Made by a program: the position numbers and the translations under genes. From Oscillospiraceae bacterium (GTDB taxonomy: Bacteria; Bacillota; Clostridia; Oscillospirales; Ruminococcaceae): a stretch of 64,000 bases of DNA. This document shows positions 42,260 through 50,885 of the stretch, piece after piece. The notes under the pieces were generated by a model that saw nothing but the letters and a program-made list of their open reading frames with translations, was not told the origin of the DNA and ran no database searches. Each line of letters opens with the position of its first letter. Positions within the stretch are counted from its first letter, which is position 1. The stretch lies in assembly GCA_009784825.1 (NCBI GenBank), contig WQXO01000010.1, positions 1-64,000 of the forward strand, written 5' to 3'.

Positions 42260-42655
42260 TTATGGTCTTGAAAGGTTAAGATGTTCGATTACAGCAGATT
42301 GAATGAACCCCGAAAAATTCATGTTCGATTCTTTCACCGCTTCATCAATCCATGCCGGTAAAGCGATATTGCGGCGAACAGTGCGGTTTTCATGTTTTCG
42401 ACGGTATTCGTCAAAATCAATGTCAACCCATGTAATTAATTCGTTAGATTTTCTTTTAGGTTCGGTTGTTGACGGTTCGGGTATTGGTTGATTTTTGTCT
42501 TGTTTACAAATTCCCCATAATCCGATTGCATCGCGAGCCATAAAAATAGCCTCCGCCATATTTTCGCCTTGTGTGTTTATCTCAAGGTCGGGAACAGAAA
42601 CAACAAACCCACCCTCTTTTGCCGGAGTTAAAATAACAGGATATACCTTTTTCAT
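42260..42655 (-). CDS. hicB: HicB-family antitoxin
   Basis: 131 residues. The partially degraded RNase H-like N-terminal domain typical of HicB: VYPVILTPAKEGGFVVSVPDLEINTQGENMAEAIFMARDAI. The C-terminal ribbon-helix-helix-like part (RRNIALPAWIDEAVKESNMNFSGFIQSAV) would bind DNA and the toxin. AAAGGAGG precedes the ATG. It lies 46 bp after hicA; CTACG-type palindromes flank the pair on both sides. Confidence 0.92.
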   Translation of the reverse strand: MKKVYPVILTPAKEGGFVVSVPDLEINTQGENMAEAIFMARDAIGLWGICKQDKNQPIPEPSTTEPKRKSNELITWVDIDFDEYRRKHENRTVRRNIALPAWIDEAVKESNMNFSGFIQSAVIEHLNLSRP

Positions 42656-42701
42656 TGAAATTCGCCTCCTTTTCTATAATAATGTGAGGTGAGACAGACG
42701 A

Positions 42702-42893
42702 TTATTTTAATCTGTGCCTCTTGATAATTGCTTTGGCTAAGCCTTCTTTGATTTCTGTGTGTCTCGGTATCGGTTCTTCATTTACACCGTTGGTGTAGAT
42801 TGTATGATTACTGCCCTCTCTGTCGAACCACCATCCGTTTTTCTCGAAAAGTTTTATTAAATCACGTCGTTTAATTTTACCCACCTCCTGCAT
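42702..42893 (-). CDS. hicA: HicA-family mRNA interferase toxin
   Basis: Small double-stranded-RNA-binding-like toxin: KRRDLIKLFEKNGWWFDREGSNHTIYTNG with the catalytic His in GSNHTIY, and IPRHTEIKEGLAKAII. The start is doubtful. ATG 42893 lies only two bases after the -10 TATAAT, before the expected transcription start, and AGGAGG follows it. The only codon at proper distance from AGGAGG (eight bases) is ATT 42875, which would give (M)KRRDLIK, where HicA proteins normally begin. I give the ORF limit as coordinate. hicA precedes hicB, the usual order. Confidence 0.88.
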   Translation of the reverse strand: MQEVGKIKRRDLIKLFEKNGWWFDREGSNHTIYTNGVNEEPIPRHTEIKEGLAKAIIKRHRLK

Positions 42894-42895
42894 AT

Positions 42896-42924
42896 ATTAT
42901 ACACAATAAATACACAATTGTCAA
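42896..42924 (-). promoter_or_regulatory. hicAB promoter
   Basis: Minus strand TTGACA (42924-42919), 17 bp, TATAAT (42901-42896). Two TTGTGTAT direct repeats in the spacer region could be the HicB operator. Confidence 0.82.
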
Positions 42925-42952
42925 CATTTATTTAGTTTTAGTAAAAACGGGT

Positions 42953-42987
42953 GGGCGGAGTTTGTTTTAAACTCCGTCCGCCCCTAC
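42953..42987. repeat. CTACG-tailed palindrome upstream of hicA
   Basis: Arms GGGCGGAGTTT and AAACTCCG-TCCGCCC followed by CTACG. Lies between hicA and the third anti-sigma gene. Confidence 0.7.
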
Positions 42988-42991
42988 GTTT

Positions 42992-44518
42992 TCAGAAATT
43001 ACCGATGAATTCCAGAGCTTTTTCTTCACCTATGAAGAACATGCTGTCTTCACCGATTTTTAGCCAACCGTGGCTGTTTACCGTAAACTCAGTATCATTA
43101 TCAACTGTAAAGGTGACGGCGATACTATATTCCTCTTGGAAGAACCAGTAGTGATATTCTAACCGTAATGGTGTTTTGTCGGACAGCAGTTTTTCTACTG
43201 CGGTATCGAATACTTCGTTTGTGTGTACTGCGAGGTATTCGCCGAGTGTGGTTTTCATTAATGTTAAGGGTTGGTCGATTTCGACTTTGAATATTTTGGG
43301 AATTATAACGGGGTATAACTCCTGTACCATACCGTCGTAGTGGACGATTATCTCCTGTCCGGCAAAGTATGAGCCGTCTGCCGAGAGGTGTGCTAATGTT
43401 CCGTTGCCGCCGTATAGGTCGTTGGTGAATACTAAGAGGGAGTTATTGTTTGTTGACATTACGGTTGCTCGGAAGGAATGGTGTTCTTGGACTTCGCTCG
43501 CTATCGTATATTCTTTTGAATCAATTATTACCGATTGCACTTTTTCTCCGATTAATTCTTCTTTGTGAATAAAATGAATTACAAGTCCGACAATTTCACC
43601 GTTTTCAGCAACTACATGCAAAAAATGAATTGAAGTGAAGGAGTTTGAAATCTTAACCTTATCAGTGAATGTGACTTCGTACCTTTCACGGCTACACAAA
43701 GCCGAATTAATCTCCTCATTAAATTCGTCAAAGCTATAATAAATCAACACTGAATAATCCGAAAAACTTATTTTTTCTAATGCTACGGGAAAACCTTTTA
43801 CAATTGTTTCTTCGTTGATGATGGTTTCGTTCTGCTTTGCGGGAATGTAATCAGCGGTGAAAGTTGCGGTGAATATACCCTCCATGACCGGCTCGAAGCG
43901 TTCAAAAAACGGGACCTCGGTTTTCGACTCGTATCGGTAAACGCCTATTCTTGTAAATTCGAGCACAAATTCTTCGCCGATAACATCAGTTGTCATAATT
44001 TTTATATTGAAATACAGTATGCCGTCTTTAACATAACGGTCTGCGTCTTTGCTTAACGGATTAATGTCGGAGTGTATTAATTCATTTGAATGACTAAGAT
44101 ATGCGGGATAGTAAGTGTCGTATTTAAGATGCTCCAATAATAAATAATTCTCATTTTCATCGAATATATAATCGTTCGTCGGTTTCATCTCAAATAAAAC
44201 ATTGAAATAATGCTCGTCACCGTGTATTTCTAATAGGCGTACATCTAAATCAAGAGTATTTTCATGGATTGTGAAATTAGTCGATTTTTCCGCTTCGGTG
44301 CGGGGGTCGATGGCGGGGACGGCTTCTCTGAAGGTAATCCCCCACAGTAACGCTGTTCCTGCAATCAGAGTAAGACATGCCGCCGATAATACTGCGATGT
44401 TGGCTTTCCACGGTTTTTTAACGGGGACGCGAGCATTAGCGTTATCGAGCATACGGTATTTCGCCCTTTCGTCGGGTTCGATTACATCAAACGCATTTAT
44501 AATTTTTTCATTTTTCAT
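42992..44518 (-). CDS. Putative anti-sigma factor with large extracytoplasmic region
   Basis: About 508 residues: cytoplasmic N-terminus with a helical stretch (KIINAFDVIEPDERAKYRMLDNA), one membrane segment (about 41-62, IAVLSAACLTLIAGTALLWG) and a long beta-rich outside region I do not recognise. It overlaps the upstream ECF gene by 11 bp. The second ATG (MKNEK) is used because AGGAG needs spacing. Anti-sigma role from topology and coupling; ligand unknown. Confidence 0.72.
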   Translation of the reverse strand: MKNEKIINAFDVIEPDERAKYRMLDNANARVPVKKPWKANIAVLSAACLTLIAGTALLWGITFREAVPAIDPRTEAEKSTNFTIHENTLDLDVRLLEIHGDEHYFNVLFEMKPTNDYIFDENENYLLLEHLKYDTYYPAYLSHSNELIHSDINPLSKDADRYVKDGILYFNIKIMTTDVIGEEFVLEFTRIGVYRYESKTEVPFFERFEPVMEGIFTATFTADYIPAKQNETIINEETIVKGFPVALEKISFSDYSVLIYYSFDEFNEEINSALCSRERYEVTFTDKVKISNSFTSIHFLHVVAENGEIVGLVIHFIHKEELIGEKVQSVIIDSKEYTIASEVQEHHSFRATVMSTNNNSLLVFTNDLYGGNGTLAHLSADGSYFAGQEIIVHYDGMVQELYPVIIPKIFKVEIDQPLTLMKTTLGEYLAVHTNEVFDTAVEKLLSDKTPLRLEYHYWFFQEEYSIAVTFTVDNDTEFTVNSHGWLKIGEDSMFFIGEEKALEFIGNF

Positions 44519-44993
44519 AATAATCATCTCCTAATATAGTTTTCAATAGCTTTCTTGCTTCGCTTAGGTAATTGCGGATTGTAGATTCCGGCTTTTTCAG
44601 GATTTTTGCGACTTCGGCGGATTTATACCCCTCATAATAATACAGCCAGACTGTCAGCTTATACTTTTCCGGGAGGGAGAGAACCGCCTCTAATACATCA
44701 CGGTTGTCGCTGTCCGTATGACGTAATATGTTTGAGTAGGTGGAAATGTCCTCGTCACGCCTGTGCCGCTTTTTCAAAAAGTCCTTGCAGACGTTTCCCG
44801 CTGTTCTGATTAGCCACGCTTTCTCGTGTTCGGTGTCGTTGAACACGGGAGATTTTTTGATTAAACGGTAAAAGGTTTCGGAAACGCTGTCCTCGGTGTC
44901 TGCCGGGTTCTTCATAAAAGTGAAGCAGACACGATAGATTGTATTAACCTGTCGGTTGTATATTTCGGTAATCTCGTTATGCGAGCTCAACAT
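44508..44993 (-). CDS. ECF RNA polymerase sigma factor
   Basis: 161 residues. Region 2: VNTIYRVCFTFMKNPADTEDSVSETFYRLIKKSP; a linker HEKAWLIRTAGNVCKDFLKKRHR; region 4: YKLTVWLYYYEGYKSAEVAKILKKPESTIRNYLSEARKLLK. Start at MLSSHNE, eight bases after AAGGCGGTG. This is the third sigma/anti-sigma pair in the window and is very similar in design to the pair at 40172. A GGAAAC motif upstream could be an ECF-type -35, but no convincing -10 was found. Confidence 0.92.
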   Translation of the reverse strand: MLSSHNEITEIYNRQVNTIYRVCFTFMKNPADTEDSVSETFYRLIKKSPVFNDTEHEKAWLIRTAGNVCKDFLKKRHRRDEDISTYSNILRHTDSDNRDVLEAVLSLPEKYKLTVWLYYYEGYKSAEVAKILKKPESTIRNYLSEARKLLKTILGDDYYEK

Positions 44994-45092
44994 AAGGAAT
45001 TCACCGCCTTTCATTAGTAACACGATTTATATGGTGAAAATGCCGGATTTTTTTGTAAAAACAGTTTCCATAAAGTTTTCACGCTTTATGTA

Positions 45093-45121
45093 TTGAAAAA
45101 TTTGATTTTATGTAGTATAAT
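45093..45121 (+). promoter_or_regulatory. lon promoter
   Basis: TTGAAA (45093-45098), 17 bp, TATAAT (45116-45121), 44 bp before the chosen start codon. No CtsR or HrcA site recognised. Confidence 0.75.
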
Positions 45122-45164
45122 GTTATTTGTTAAATATGTCTTATACCGAAAGGAACAAATACAT

Positions 45165-47645
45165 ATGGCTTCTTCAAGAAACTTTCAGTCCATGCCTGCA
45201 CTGCCTATGCGTGGGTTGGTTATCTTTCCGAAAATGATTTTGCACTTCGATGTGGGGCGGGAGAAATCTGTCGATGCACTTAAAGCGGCGGCGAACGGCT
45301 CAAGGAAAATATTCCTTGTGGCTCAAAGGGACGCAACCGTTTCTCACCCGGAAACAAGTGAGATTTATAAAATCGGTGTTATTGCCGAGGTGAGGCAGAT
45401 TCTTAAAACTCCGGAAAATACCACCCGTGTGCTTGTCGAGGGATTGCAAAGGGCGAAGTTAATCTCCATTGACTCGAATGACCCGTTTATGAAATGCACC
45501 GTTTCTCCGATTGCACAAACATCGTCACGCCTTTCTTTAAATGAAGAATGTGCATTAGCCCGTATGCTTTTAGAAGTGTTCAAGCGGTATTGTTCCCTTG
45601 CTCCTAAGATGCCCAATGAGCTGTATCAGACTATATTAACCGAGACGAGCTTAGATAAATTATTCGACAGCATTGTGTTTAATATTTACTTAAAACCCGA
45701 GGATAAACAGGATTTGCTCGAAATTAACGGGGTGAAAAAACGAATTGAACGCCTGCTTTCTGTTCTTGAGAGTGAAATCGGGATTATGGAACTTGAAATT
45801 GATATTCACGAGCAGGTGAGAGATTCCTTGGAACGTAACCAGCGTGAGTATTATATGAGAGAGCAAATGCGGATTTTGTCACGCCAGTTAGGTGACAGAG
45901 ATGACCCTCAAGAAGAATTTTACGCTTATGTCGATGATATTGAGGCAGTCGGCTTTGATGAGGATACTGAGGAGAAGTTAGTTCGGGAGGCGGAGAAATT
46001 ATTAAAATTCTCGCCGTCTTCACAGGAGGCGGGGGTTGTTCGTGCGTATTTAGACATGGTTTTGGAAATGCCGTGGAACCATTATACCAAAGAGAAAATA
46101 GATATGGCTAAGGCACAAAAGCAGCTTGATAAAGACCATTATGGCTTAAAAGAAGTCAAGGAACGTATTCTTGAATTGTTCGCTGTTCGAGCACTCAAGC
46201 CCGATGTTAAGGGGCAGATTATCTGCCTTGCGGGGCCGCCGGGAGTGGGTAAGACCTCGGTGGGTCAGTCAATCGCAAAGGCGTTGGGGCGAAAGTATGC
46301 ACGGATTTCATTAGGCGGCGTTCGTGATGAGGCAGAAATTCGGGGTCACAGGAAAACCTACATAGGGGCAATGCCGGGCAGAATTGTTAATGCATTAAAG
46401 CAGTCAAAATCAATGAACCCCGTTATTTTGCTTGATGAGATTGATAAGATGAGTAACGATTATAAGGGAGACCCTGCCTCGGCTATGCTGGAGGTTTTAG
46501 ACACCGAGCAGAATATAGCCTTCGTTGACCATTATCTTGAAATTCCATTGGATTTAAGCAGGGTTATGTTCATCACCACTGCGAATAATACAGATGAAAT
46601 TCCCGCTCCTTTATTAGACCGCATGGAGGTTATTGATTTAAGCAGTTATACAAGGGTTGAAAAGTTTAACATAGCTAAGAAACACCTTATTCCCAAGCAA
46701 TTGAAAAAACACGGGTTAACCGCTTCACGAATGGGTATATCCACTGATGGTGTGTATACTCTTATAGATTCCTATACAAAGGAAGCGGGGGTTCGTAAGT
46801 TAGAACGGAAAATCGCCTCCCTATGCAGGAAAGCGGCTAAGGAGATTGTCGGTAACGGTTTAGAAAACAGTGCGGTGTCGGAAGACGGGCGAACACAGTT
46901 CGCCCCTACGAAAGTCGTGTTCAACCCGAGTAACCTCGAAAAGTATCTCGGTGTCAAGAAGTATTTACCCGAGCATCTTCCGGAATCTGACGAGGTGGGT
47001 GTGGTTAACGGGTTGGCGTGGACATCGGTGGGCGGTGTGCTTATGCCGCTTGAAGCCGTGATTATGGAGGGGACAGGGAAAATCGAAATTACCGGGTCTT
47101 TGGGCGAGGTCATGAAGGAATCGAGTAAGTTAGCGGTCAGCCTTGCACGGACATTGGCAGTTCAATATAATATTGACCCGAATTTTTATAAGGACAAGGA
47201 CATTCATATTCACGCACCTGAGGGAGCAGTTCCGAAGAACGGCCCGTCGGCAGGGGTGGCAATGATTACTGCGTTAATCTCGGCTTTGTCGGGGATTAAG
47301 GTTCGCCGTGATGTTGCTATGACGGGTGAGATTACACTGCACGGGAAAGTCCTCGCTATCGGTGGGCTGAAAGAGAAGACTATGGCGGCTTATAAGGCAG
47401 GTGTCAAGACCGTGATTATTCCTAAGGAGAATGAGCCTGATATTCAAGAGCTTGATGAAGCTGTTCGTGGGGCGTTGAATTTTGTGATTGCCGAGAAAAT
47501 TGAAACTGTTCTTGAAGCTGCGTTAGTCCGTAGTGAGCCGCTAATGAAGTATAAACTTGACAATGTGATTGAGAATATGGGGTTCACCATTGACGAGCAG
47601 CCCGCTTCACGTTCACGAAAGGAAATCCCGGGGCGGAGGAAGTAG
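45165..47645 (+). CDS. lon: ATP-dependent protease Lon
   Basis: 826-residue AAA+ protease. LON substrate domain (about 8-200: MPALPMRGLVIFPKMILHFDVGREKS); AAA module with Walker A GPPGVGKTS (about 357) and LLDEIDKMS (about 423); proteolytic domain with the catalytic Ser in KNGPSAGVAM (about 690) and Lys in GVKTVIIPKENE. Start at MASSRN, after AAAGGA; the longer ORF begins inside the promoter. Between the AAA and protease domains the residues GRTQFAPT are encoded by a CTACG-tailed palindrome, an in-frame insertion in what should be a flexible linker. It ends one base from the nadC stop. Confidence 0.96.
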   Translation: MASSRNFQSMPALPMRGLVIFPKMILHFDVGREKSVDALKAAANGSRKIFLVAQRDATVSHPETSEIYKIGVIAEVRQILKTPENTTRVLVEGLQRAKLISIDSNDPFMKCTVSPIAQTSSRLSLNEECALARMLLEVFKRYCSLAPKMPNELYQTILTETSLDKLFDSIVFNIYLKPEDKQDLLEINGVKKRIERLLSVLESEIGIMELEIDIHEQVRDSLERNQREYYMREQMRILSRQLGDRDDPQEEFYAYVDDIEAVGFDEDTEEKLVREAEKLLKFSPSSQEAGVVRAYLDMVLEMPWNHYTKEKIDMAKAQKQLDKDHYGLKEVKERILELFAVRALKPDVKGQIICLAGPPGVGKTSVGQSIAKALGRKYARISLGGVRDEAEIRGHRKTYIGAMPGRIVNALKQSKSMNPVILLDEIDKMSNDYKGDPASAMLEVLDTEQNIAFVDHYLEIPLDLSRVMFITTANNTDEIPAPLLDRMEVIDLSSYTRVEKFNIAKKHLIPKQLKKHGLTASRMGISTDGVYTLIDSYTKEAGVRKLERKIASLCRKAAKEIVGNGLENSAVSEDGRTQFAPTKVVFNPSNLEKYLGVKKYLPEHLPESDEVGVVNGLAWTSVGGVLMPLEAVIMEGTGKIEITGSLGEVMKESSKLAVSLARTLAVQYNIDPNFYKDKDIHIHAPEGAVPKNGPSAGVAMITALISALSGIKVRRDVAMTGEITLHGKVLAIGGLKEKTMAAYKAGVKTVIIPKENEPDIQELDEAVRGALNFVIAEKIETVLEAALVRSEPLMKYKLDNVIENMGFTIDEQPASRSRKEIPGRRK
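46887..46910. repeat. CTACG-tailed palindrome translated inside lon
   Basis: GGGCGAAC-ACA-GTTCGCCC followed by CTACG; encodes part of DGRTQFAPT. The same 23 bases occur in nadC at 47798-47820, 900 bp away. Confidence 0.9.
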
Positions 47646-47646
47646 G

Positions 47647-48504
47647 TTATTTTACCCATTTCATCGAAATATCGAATGCCTTAACCGAATGAGTTAATGC
47701 ACCCAAGCTTATTATATCAATACCTGTTTCGGCAACCTCACGTATGTTATTTAACGTGATGTTGCCGCTTGCTTCTAATAAAGGGCGTGGGTTAAGCGGG
47801 CGAACACAGTTCGCCCCTACAGTCATTGCTTTATAATCCATATTATCGAGCATGATTATGTCTGCTTTTGCCTGTATGGCTTCATTTAATTCATCGAAAT
47901 TGCGAACCTCGACCTCTATCATAATAGTGTGACCGGCACGTTCACGAAGGGTTTCAACGGCTTTTGTAATCGAGCCGTATGCGTCGATATGATTGTCTTT
48001 TATTAACGCCGCAGAACTCAGATTATACCTGTGGTTACTGCCGCCCCCGCATAACACTGCGTATTTTTGTAATGCTCGTAAACCGGGGAGGGTTTTTCTC
48101 GTGTCGGTGATTCTTGCGTTAGTTGAGCTTACCGCTTTGACACATTCATGGGTATATGTCGCAATGCCGCTCATATGCTGTAAGATATTCAATGCTGTTC
48201 GCTCGGCTTTGAGCATACTTGCACTACTGCCGCTGATTTTTGCAATTATGTCGCCGTTATTAATTTTTTCGCCGTCTTTAAAAAAAACGGTGGTTTTTGT
48301 GTTGTTATCAAGCATTGTAAACACTCGTTGGGCTATTGTTATTCCGGAAAGAATTCCGTTTGATTTTGCGATTAATTCTGCGGTGCCTTGCACGGATTCA
48401 TCAATTAATAAATCGGTGGTTACGTCAATGTAATTAATGTCCTCCGCTAAGGCGGTTTTGATAATATTATCAATGTAGAAATCGGGTAGTTTAGGCAGGT
48501 TCAT
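47647..48504 (-). CDS. nadC: Nicotinate-nucleotide pyrophosphorylase (quinolinate PRTase)
   Basis: Makes nicotinate mononucleotide from quinolinate and PRPP. Hallmarks: LAEDINYIDVTTDLL (about 18-32), ERTALNILQHMSGIAT (about 100-115), TRKTLPGLRALQKYAVLCGGGSNHRYNLS (about 134-162) and LKD/IKDNHI. 285 residues. After ADIIMLDNMDYKAM the sequence TVGANCVRPLN is a palindrome-encoded insertion replacing or extending the normal helix, then RPLLEASG resumes. It is in the same operon as nadB, with a membrane gene between. Confidence 0.95.
   Translation of the reverse strand: MNLPKLPDFYIDNIIKTALAEDINYIDVTTDLLIDESVQGTAELIAKSNGILSGITIAQRVFTMLDNNTKTTVFFKDGEKINNGDIIAKISGSSASMLKAERTALNILQHMSGIATYTHECVKAVSSTNARITDTRKTLPGLRALQKYAVLCGGGSNHRYNLSSAALIKDNHIDAYGSITKAVETLRERAGHTIMIEVEVRNFDELNEAIQAKADIIMLDNMDYKAMTVGANCVRPLNPRPLLEASGNITLNNIREVAETGIDIISLGALTHSVKAFDISMKWVK
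47798..47820. repeat. CTACG-tailed palindrome translated inside nadC
   Basis: Identical 23-base unit to the lon copy. Because nadC is on the other strand it is read as GANCVRP instead of GRTQFAP. Confidence 0.9.
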
Positions 48505-48546
48505 CTGTACTCCTTTTAATTAATATAATTATTGAAAACGCATTTT

Positions 48547-49395
48547 TTATTTCAGATTGGATTTCACCCATTTATCATATAACCTATCAAATGCAATATA
48601 CAATGTAATTGCACTAAGCACGTCTTTAACGAATTCTACATTCTCATCACCCCAATTTATACATATAGCAAATAAAGTAACAATTGCTATAATTAGAAAG
48701 TTAAATATATACGTTTCTTTTTTTGATTGCATATAATCATATTCATTGTTATCTGATTTCTCAACGTATTCATCATACGTGATTTTTCCTTTTTTATATT
48801 TTCTTTTAACAAAGAATTTCTCACAATAAAAATATATTCGGATAATTGTATATGACGTTAAATAATTAAAATTGAAACTAATAAAAACAGCAATAATGTT
48901 CGCCATAAAGAGATTAAATCCTAATAAAAAATAATAAATAATTAAATATAGTATGCAACTGACAATCGGACTAATAATTAAACACAAGGAATATAAGTGA
49001 AAGTATTTGATAACATTATGAAACTTTGTTTTATTAATTACAAACATTGATATTGTAACGGGTAACGCCAACACAAATAATACAATCAAGCAGGCAATTC
49101 CGCTTCCCCTAAGTATTTGACTTATTATTCTTATATTCTTGTTCTTTTTATTGATTTGGAATAAATTTGAGAATAATATGAATAGAAAACTTGTTAAAAA
49201 GAAAAAGGATACATAAAAGCAAAACATTTTATCAAATGCTCTGTTTGTGATGAAAGTTAATAAGAAAAACATAATCGCAAAACTAAGAGTAATGAAAATT
49301 ACCGGGATTATTCTTTTATTGTTGTTCTCGTCACCATAAAGAGCGTTTAAAAATTCATTAAACTCTTTAATAATTCTTTTTATTGATTTCCTCAT
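48547..49395 (-). CDS. Polytopic membrane protein of unknown function in the nad operon
   Basis: 282 residues with about six to seven membrane segments rich in Phe and Ile, and a charged cytoplasmic loop (KRKYKKGKITYDEYVEKSDNN). I do not recognise a family. Its ATG overlaps the nadB stop (ATGA), so it is coupled to nadB, yet it is markedly more AT-rich than its neighbours, which suggests recent acquisition. A vitamin or precursor transport role is conceivable from position only. Confidence 0.6.
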   Translation of the reverse strand: MRKSIKRIIKEFNEFLNALYGDENNNKRIIPVIFITLSFAIMFFLLTFITNRAFDKMFCFYVSFFFLTSFLFILFSNLFQINKKNKNIRIISQILRGSGIACLIVLFVLALPVTISMFVINKTKFHNVIKYFHLYSLCLIISPIVSCILYLIIYYFLLGFNLFMANIIAVFISFNFNYLTSYTIIRIYFYCEKFFVKRKYKKGKITYDEYVEKSDNNEYDYMQSKKETYIFNFLIIAIVTLFAICINWGDENVEFVKDVLSAITLYIAFDRLYDKWVKSNLK

Positions 49396-50837
49396 CTATT
49401 GTTCTCCATCACGTCTTTTAACACTAACCATGCTGTTGTTACTAACGACTTAACCTCGGCGAATTCGGGGGTTGTTGCGAATTTTCCTGTGTCTAACAGG
49501 TTCTTCAATTCATTAAGCCTTGTGAAGCCGTTCGCCGCCTCGGTGTAATTCGGGGTGACGAAAAATGATTTCTGCATAATGTCCCGCACTTCTTCCTTTA
49601 TTCCGTCGGGTAAAGCCTTACCCTTGCTGTCGGGTATCTTTATGGCAAATTGTGCATTGTGCATTGTGTTTTGTGAATTGTTAATATTTTCTGCTGTCAG
49701 CCTGCTGAACACCAACGCCTCAAGCAGTGAATTGCTGGCTAACCGATTAACCCCATGAACGCCCGTAAATGCACATTCGCCTGCCGCATATAAGCCGGGT
49801 ACGTTGGTTTCGCCGTGTGCTGTTACGGTAATCCCGCCCATTAGGTAATGCTGGCAGGGGTAAATCGGTACGGGTTCTTTGGTTAAATCATGCCCTTTTT
49901 TAAGCAATCGCTCATATATCATGGGAAACCTTTGTTTTATGAATTCAGGGTCTTTATGTGAAATATCAAGGTAGAAGTCTTTACTGCCTGTTCTCTTTTC
50001 CTCTTTCATGATGTTACGGGAAACCACGTCACGTGGGGCAAGCTCGTCGGTGAAGCGTTCCTTGTCGCAGTTGTAAATGTACGCTCCTTCACCCCGCAAC
50101 GCTTCGGTGAGTAGGAAGCATTCATGATTTTGCCTGTCGGCAAAGGCGGTCGGGTGGAATTGAATAAGGTTCATTTTTTGAATATCCGCCCCTAAGTTGT
50201 AGGCGAATTGAATCCCGTCACCCGTGGCAATTGCTGAGTTTGTTGTGAAATTATAAATTCCGCCCACTCCACCTGTTGCAAGAATGGCAACATCTGTGCT
50301 ATAATAGTTACGTTGGGTTTTTATCATTACCTCTGTTATAAAGCCGTCACCTTGTTTATCAATTCGCAGAACCTGTGCGTTTTCTAAGCAGTCTATATTT
50401 TTAAATTGTTTGACTTTTTCGATTAACGCTGTCACTATTTCCCAGCCGGTACTGTCCTTATGGTGTGCAATTCTGTTTTTGGAATGCCCCCCCTCTAAGG
50501 CGAGAGAGATTGTTCCGTCGGGGGTTTTGTCAAAGCTTACGCCTAATTCAATCAGCCTTTCGATGTTTTGCCGCCCGTGTTCAACGAGGATTTGCAGGTT
50601 TTCTTGATTGTTCTCGCCGCCTCCCGCTGTTAAGGTATCGTTAATGTGGGTGTCAAGACTGTCGTCTTCTTCGTTCATTACTGCGGCGACACCGCCTTGT
50701 GCTAATGCTGAATTGCACAAGGTAAGCTCCCGTTTCGATAACAGGAGGATTTTGAGGCGGCTGTCGAGGTTCAAAGCTGCATACAGCCCCGATACCCCTG
50801 CCCCGATTATTATAACATCGTAATTCTTAAATTGCAT
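49392..50837 (-). CDS. nadB: L-aspartate oxidase
   Basis: FAD enzyme oxidising aspartate to iminoaspartate for NAD synthesis. FAD-binding VIIIGAGVSGLYAALNL (about 9-25), ALAQGGVAAV (about 44-53), the active-site stretch IQFHPTAF (about 225) and HYLMGGITV/GLYAAGECAFTGVHGVNRLASNSLLEALVF (about 335-380). 481 residues; the C-terminal helical domain is shorter than in E. coli. Within it, NSQNTMHNAQFAIK is encoded by a five-unit heptanucleotide repeat. nadA, which would complete quinolinate synthesis, is not in the window. Confidence 0.95.
   Translation of the reverse strand: MQFKNYDVIIIGAGVSGLYAALNLDSRLKILLLSKRELTLCNSALAQGGVAAVMNEEDDSLDTHINDTLTAGGGENNQENLQILVEHGRQNIERLIELGVSFDKTPDGTISLALEGGHSKNRIAHHKDSTGWEIVTALIEKVKQFKNIDCLENAQVLRIDKQGDGFITEVMIKTQRNYYSTDVAILATGGVGGIYNFTTNSAIATGDGIQFAYNLGADIQKMNLIQFHPTAFADRQNHECFLLTEALRGEGAYIYNCDKERFTDELAPRDVVSRNIMKEEKRTGSKDFYLDISHKDPEFIKQRFPMIYERLLKKGHDLTKEPVPIYPCQHYLMGGITVTAHGETNVPGLYAAGECAFTGVHGVNRLASNSLLEALVFSRLTAENINNSQNTMHNAQFAIKIPDSKGKALPDGIKEEVRDIMQKSFFVTPNYTEAANGFTRLNELKNLLDTGKFATTPEFAEVKSLVTTAWLVLKDVMENNR
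49647..49685. repeat. Five-unit heptanucleotide element inside nadB
   Basis: On the coding strand CAATTCA, CAAAACA, CAATGCA, CAATGCA, CAATTTG. Translated as NSQNTMHNAQFAI, the same frame as in carA and clpC. Confidence 0.8.
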
Positions 50838-50885
50838 ATGTACCTCGAAACATTATTTCATTTACAGGCGGACATTTTATTTTAC

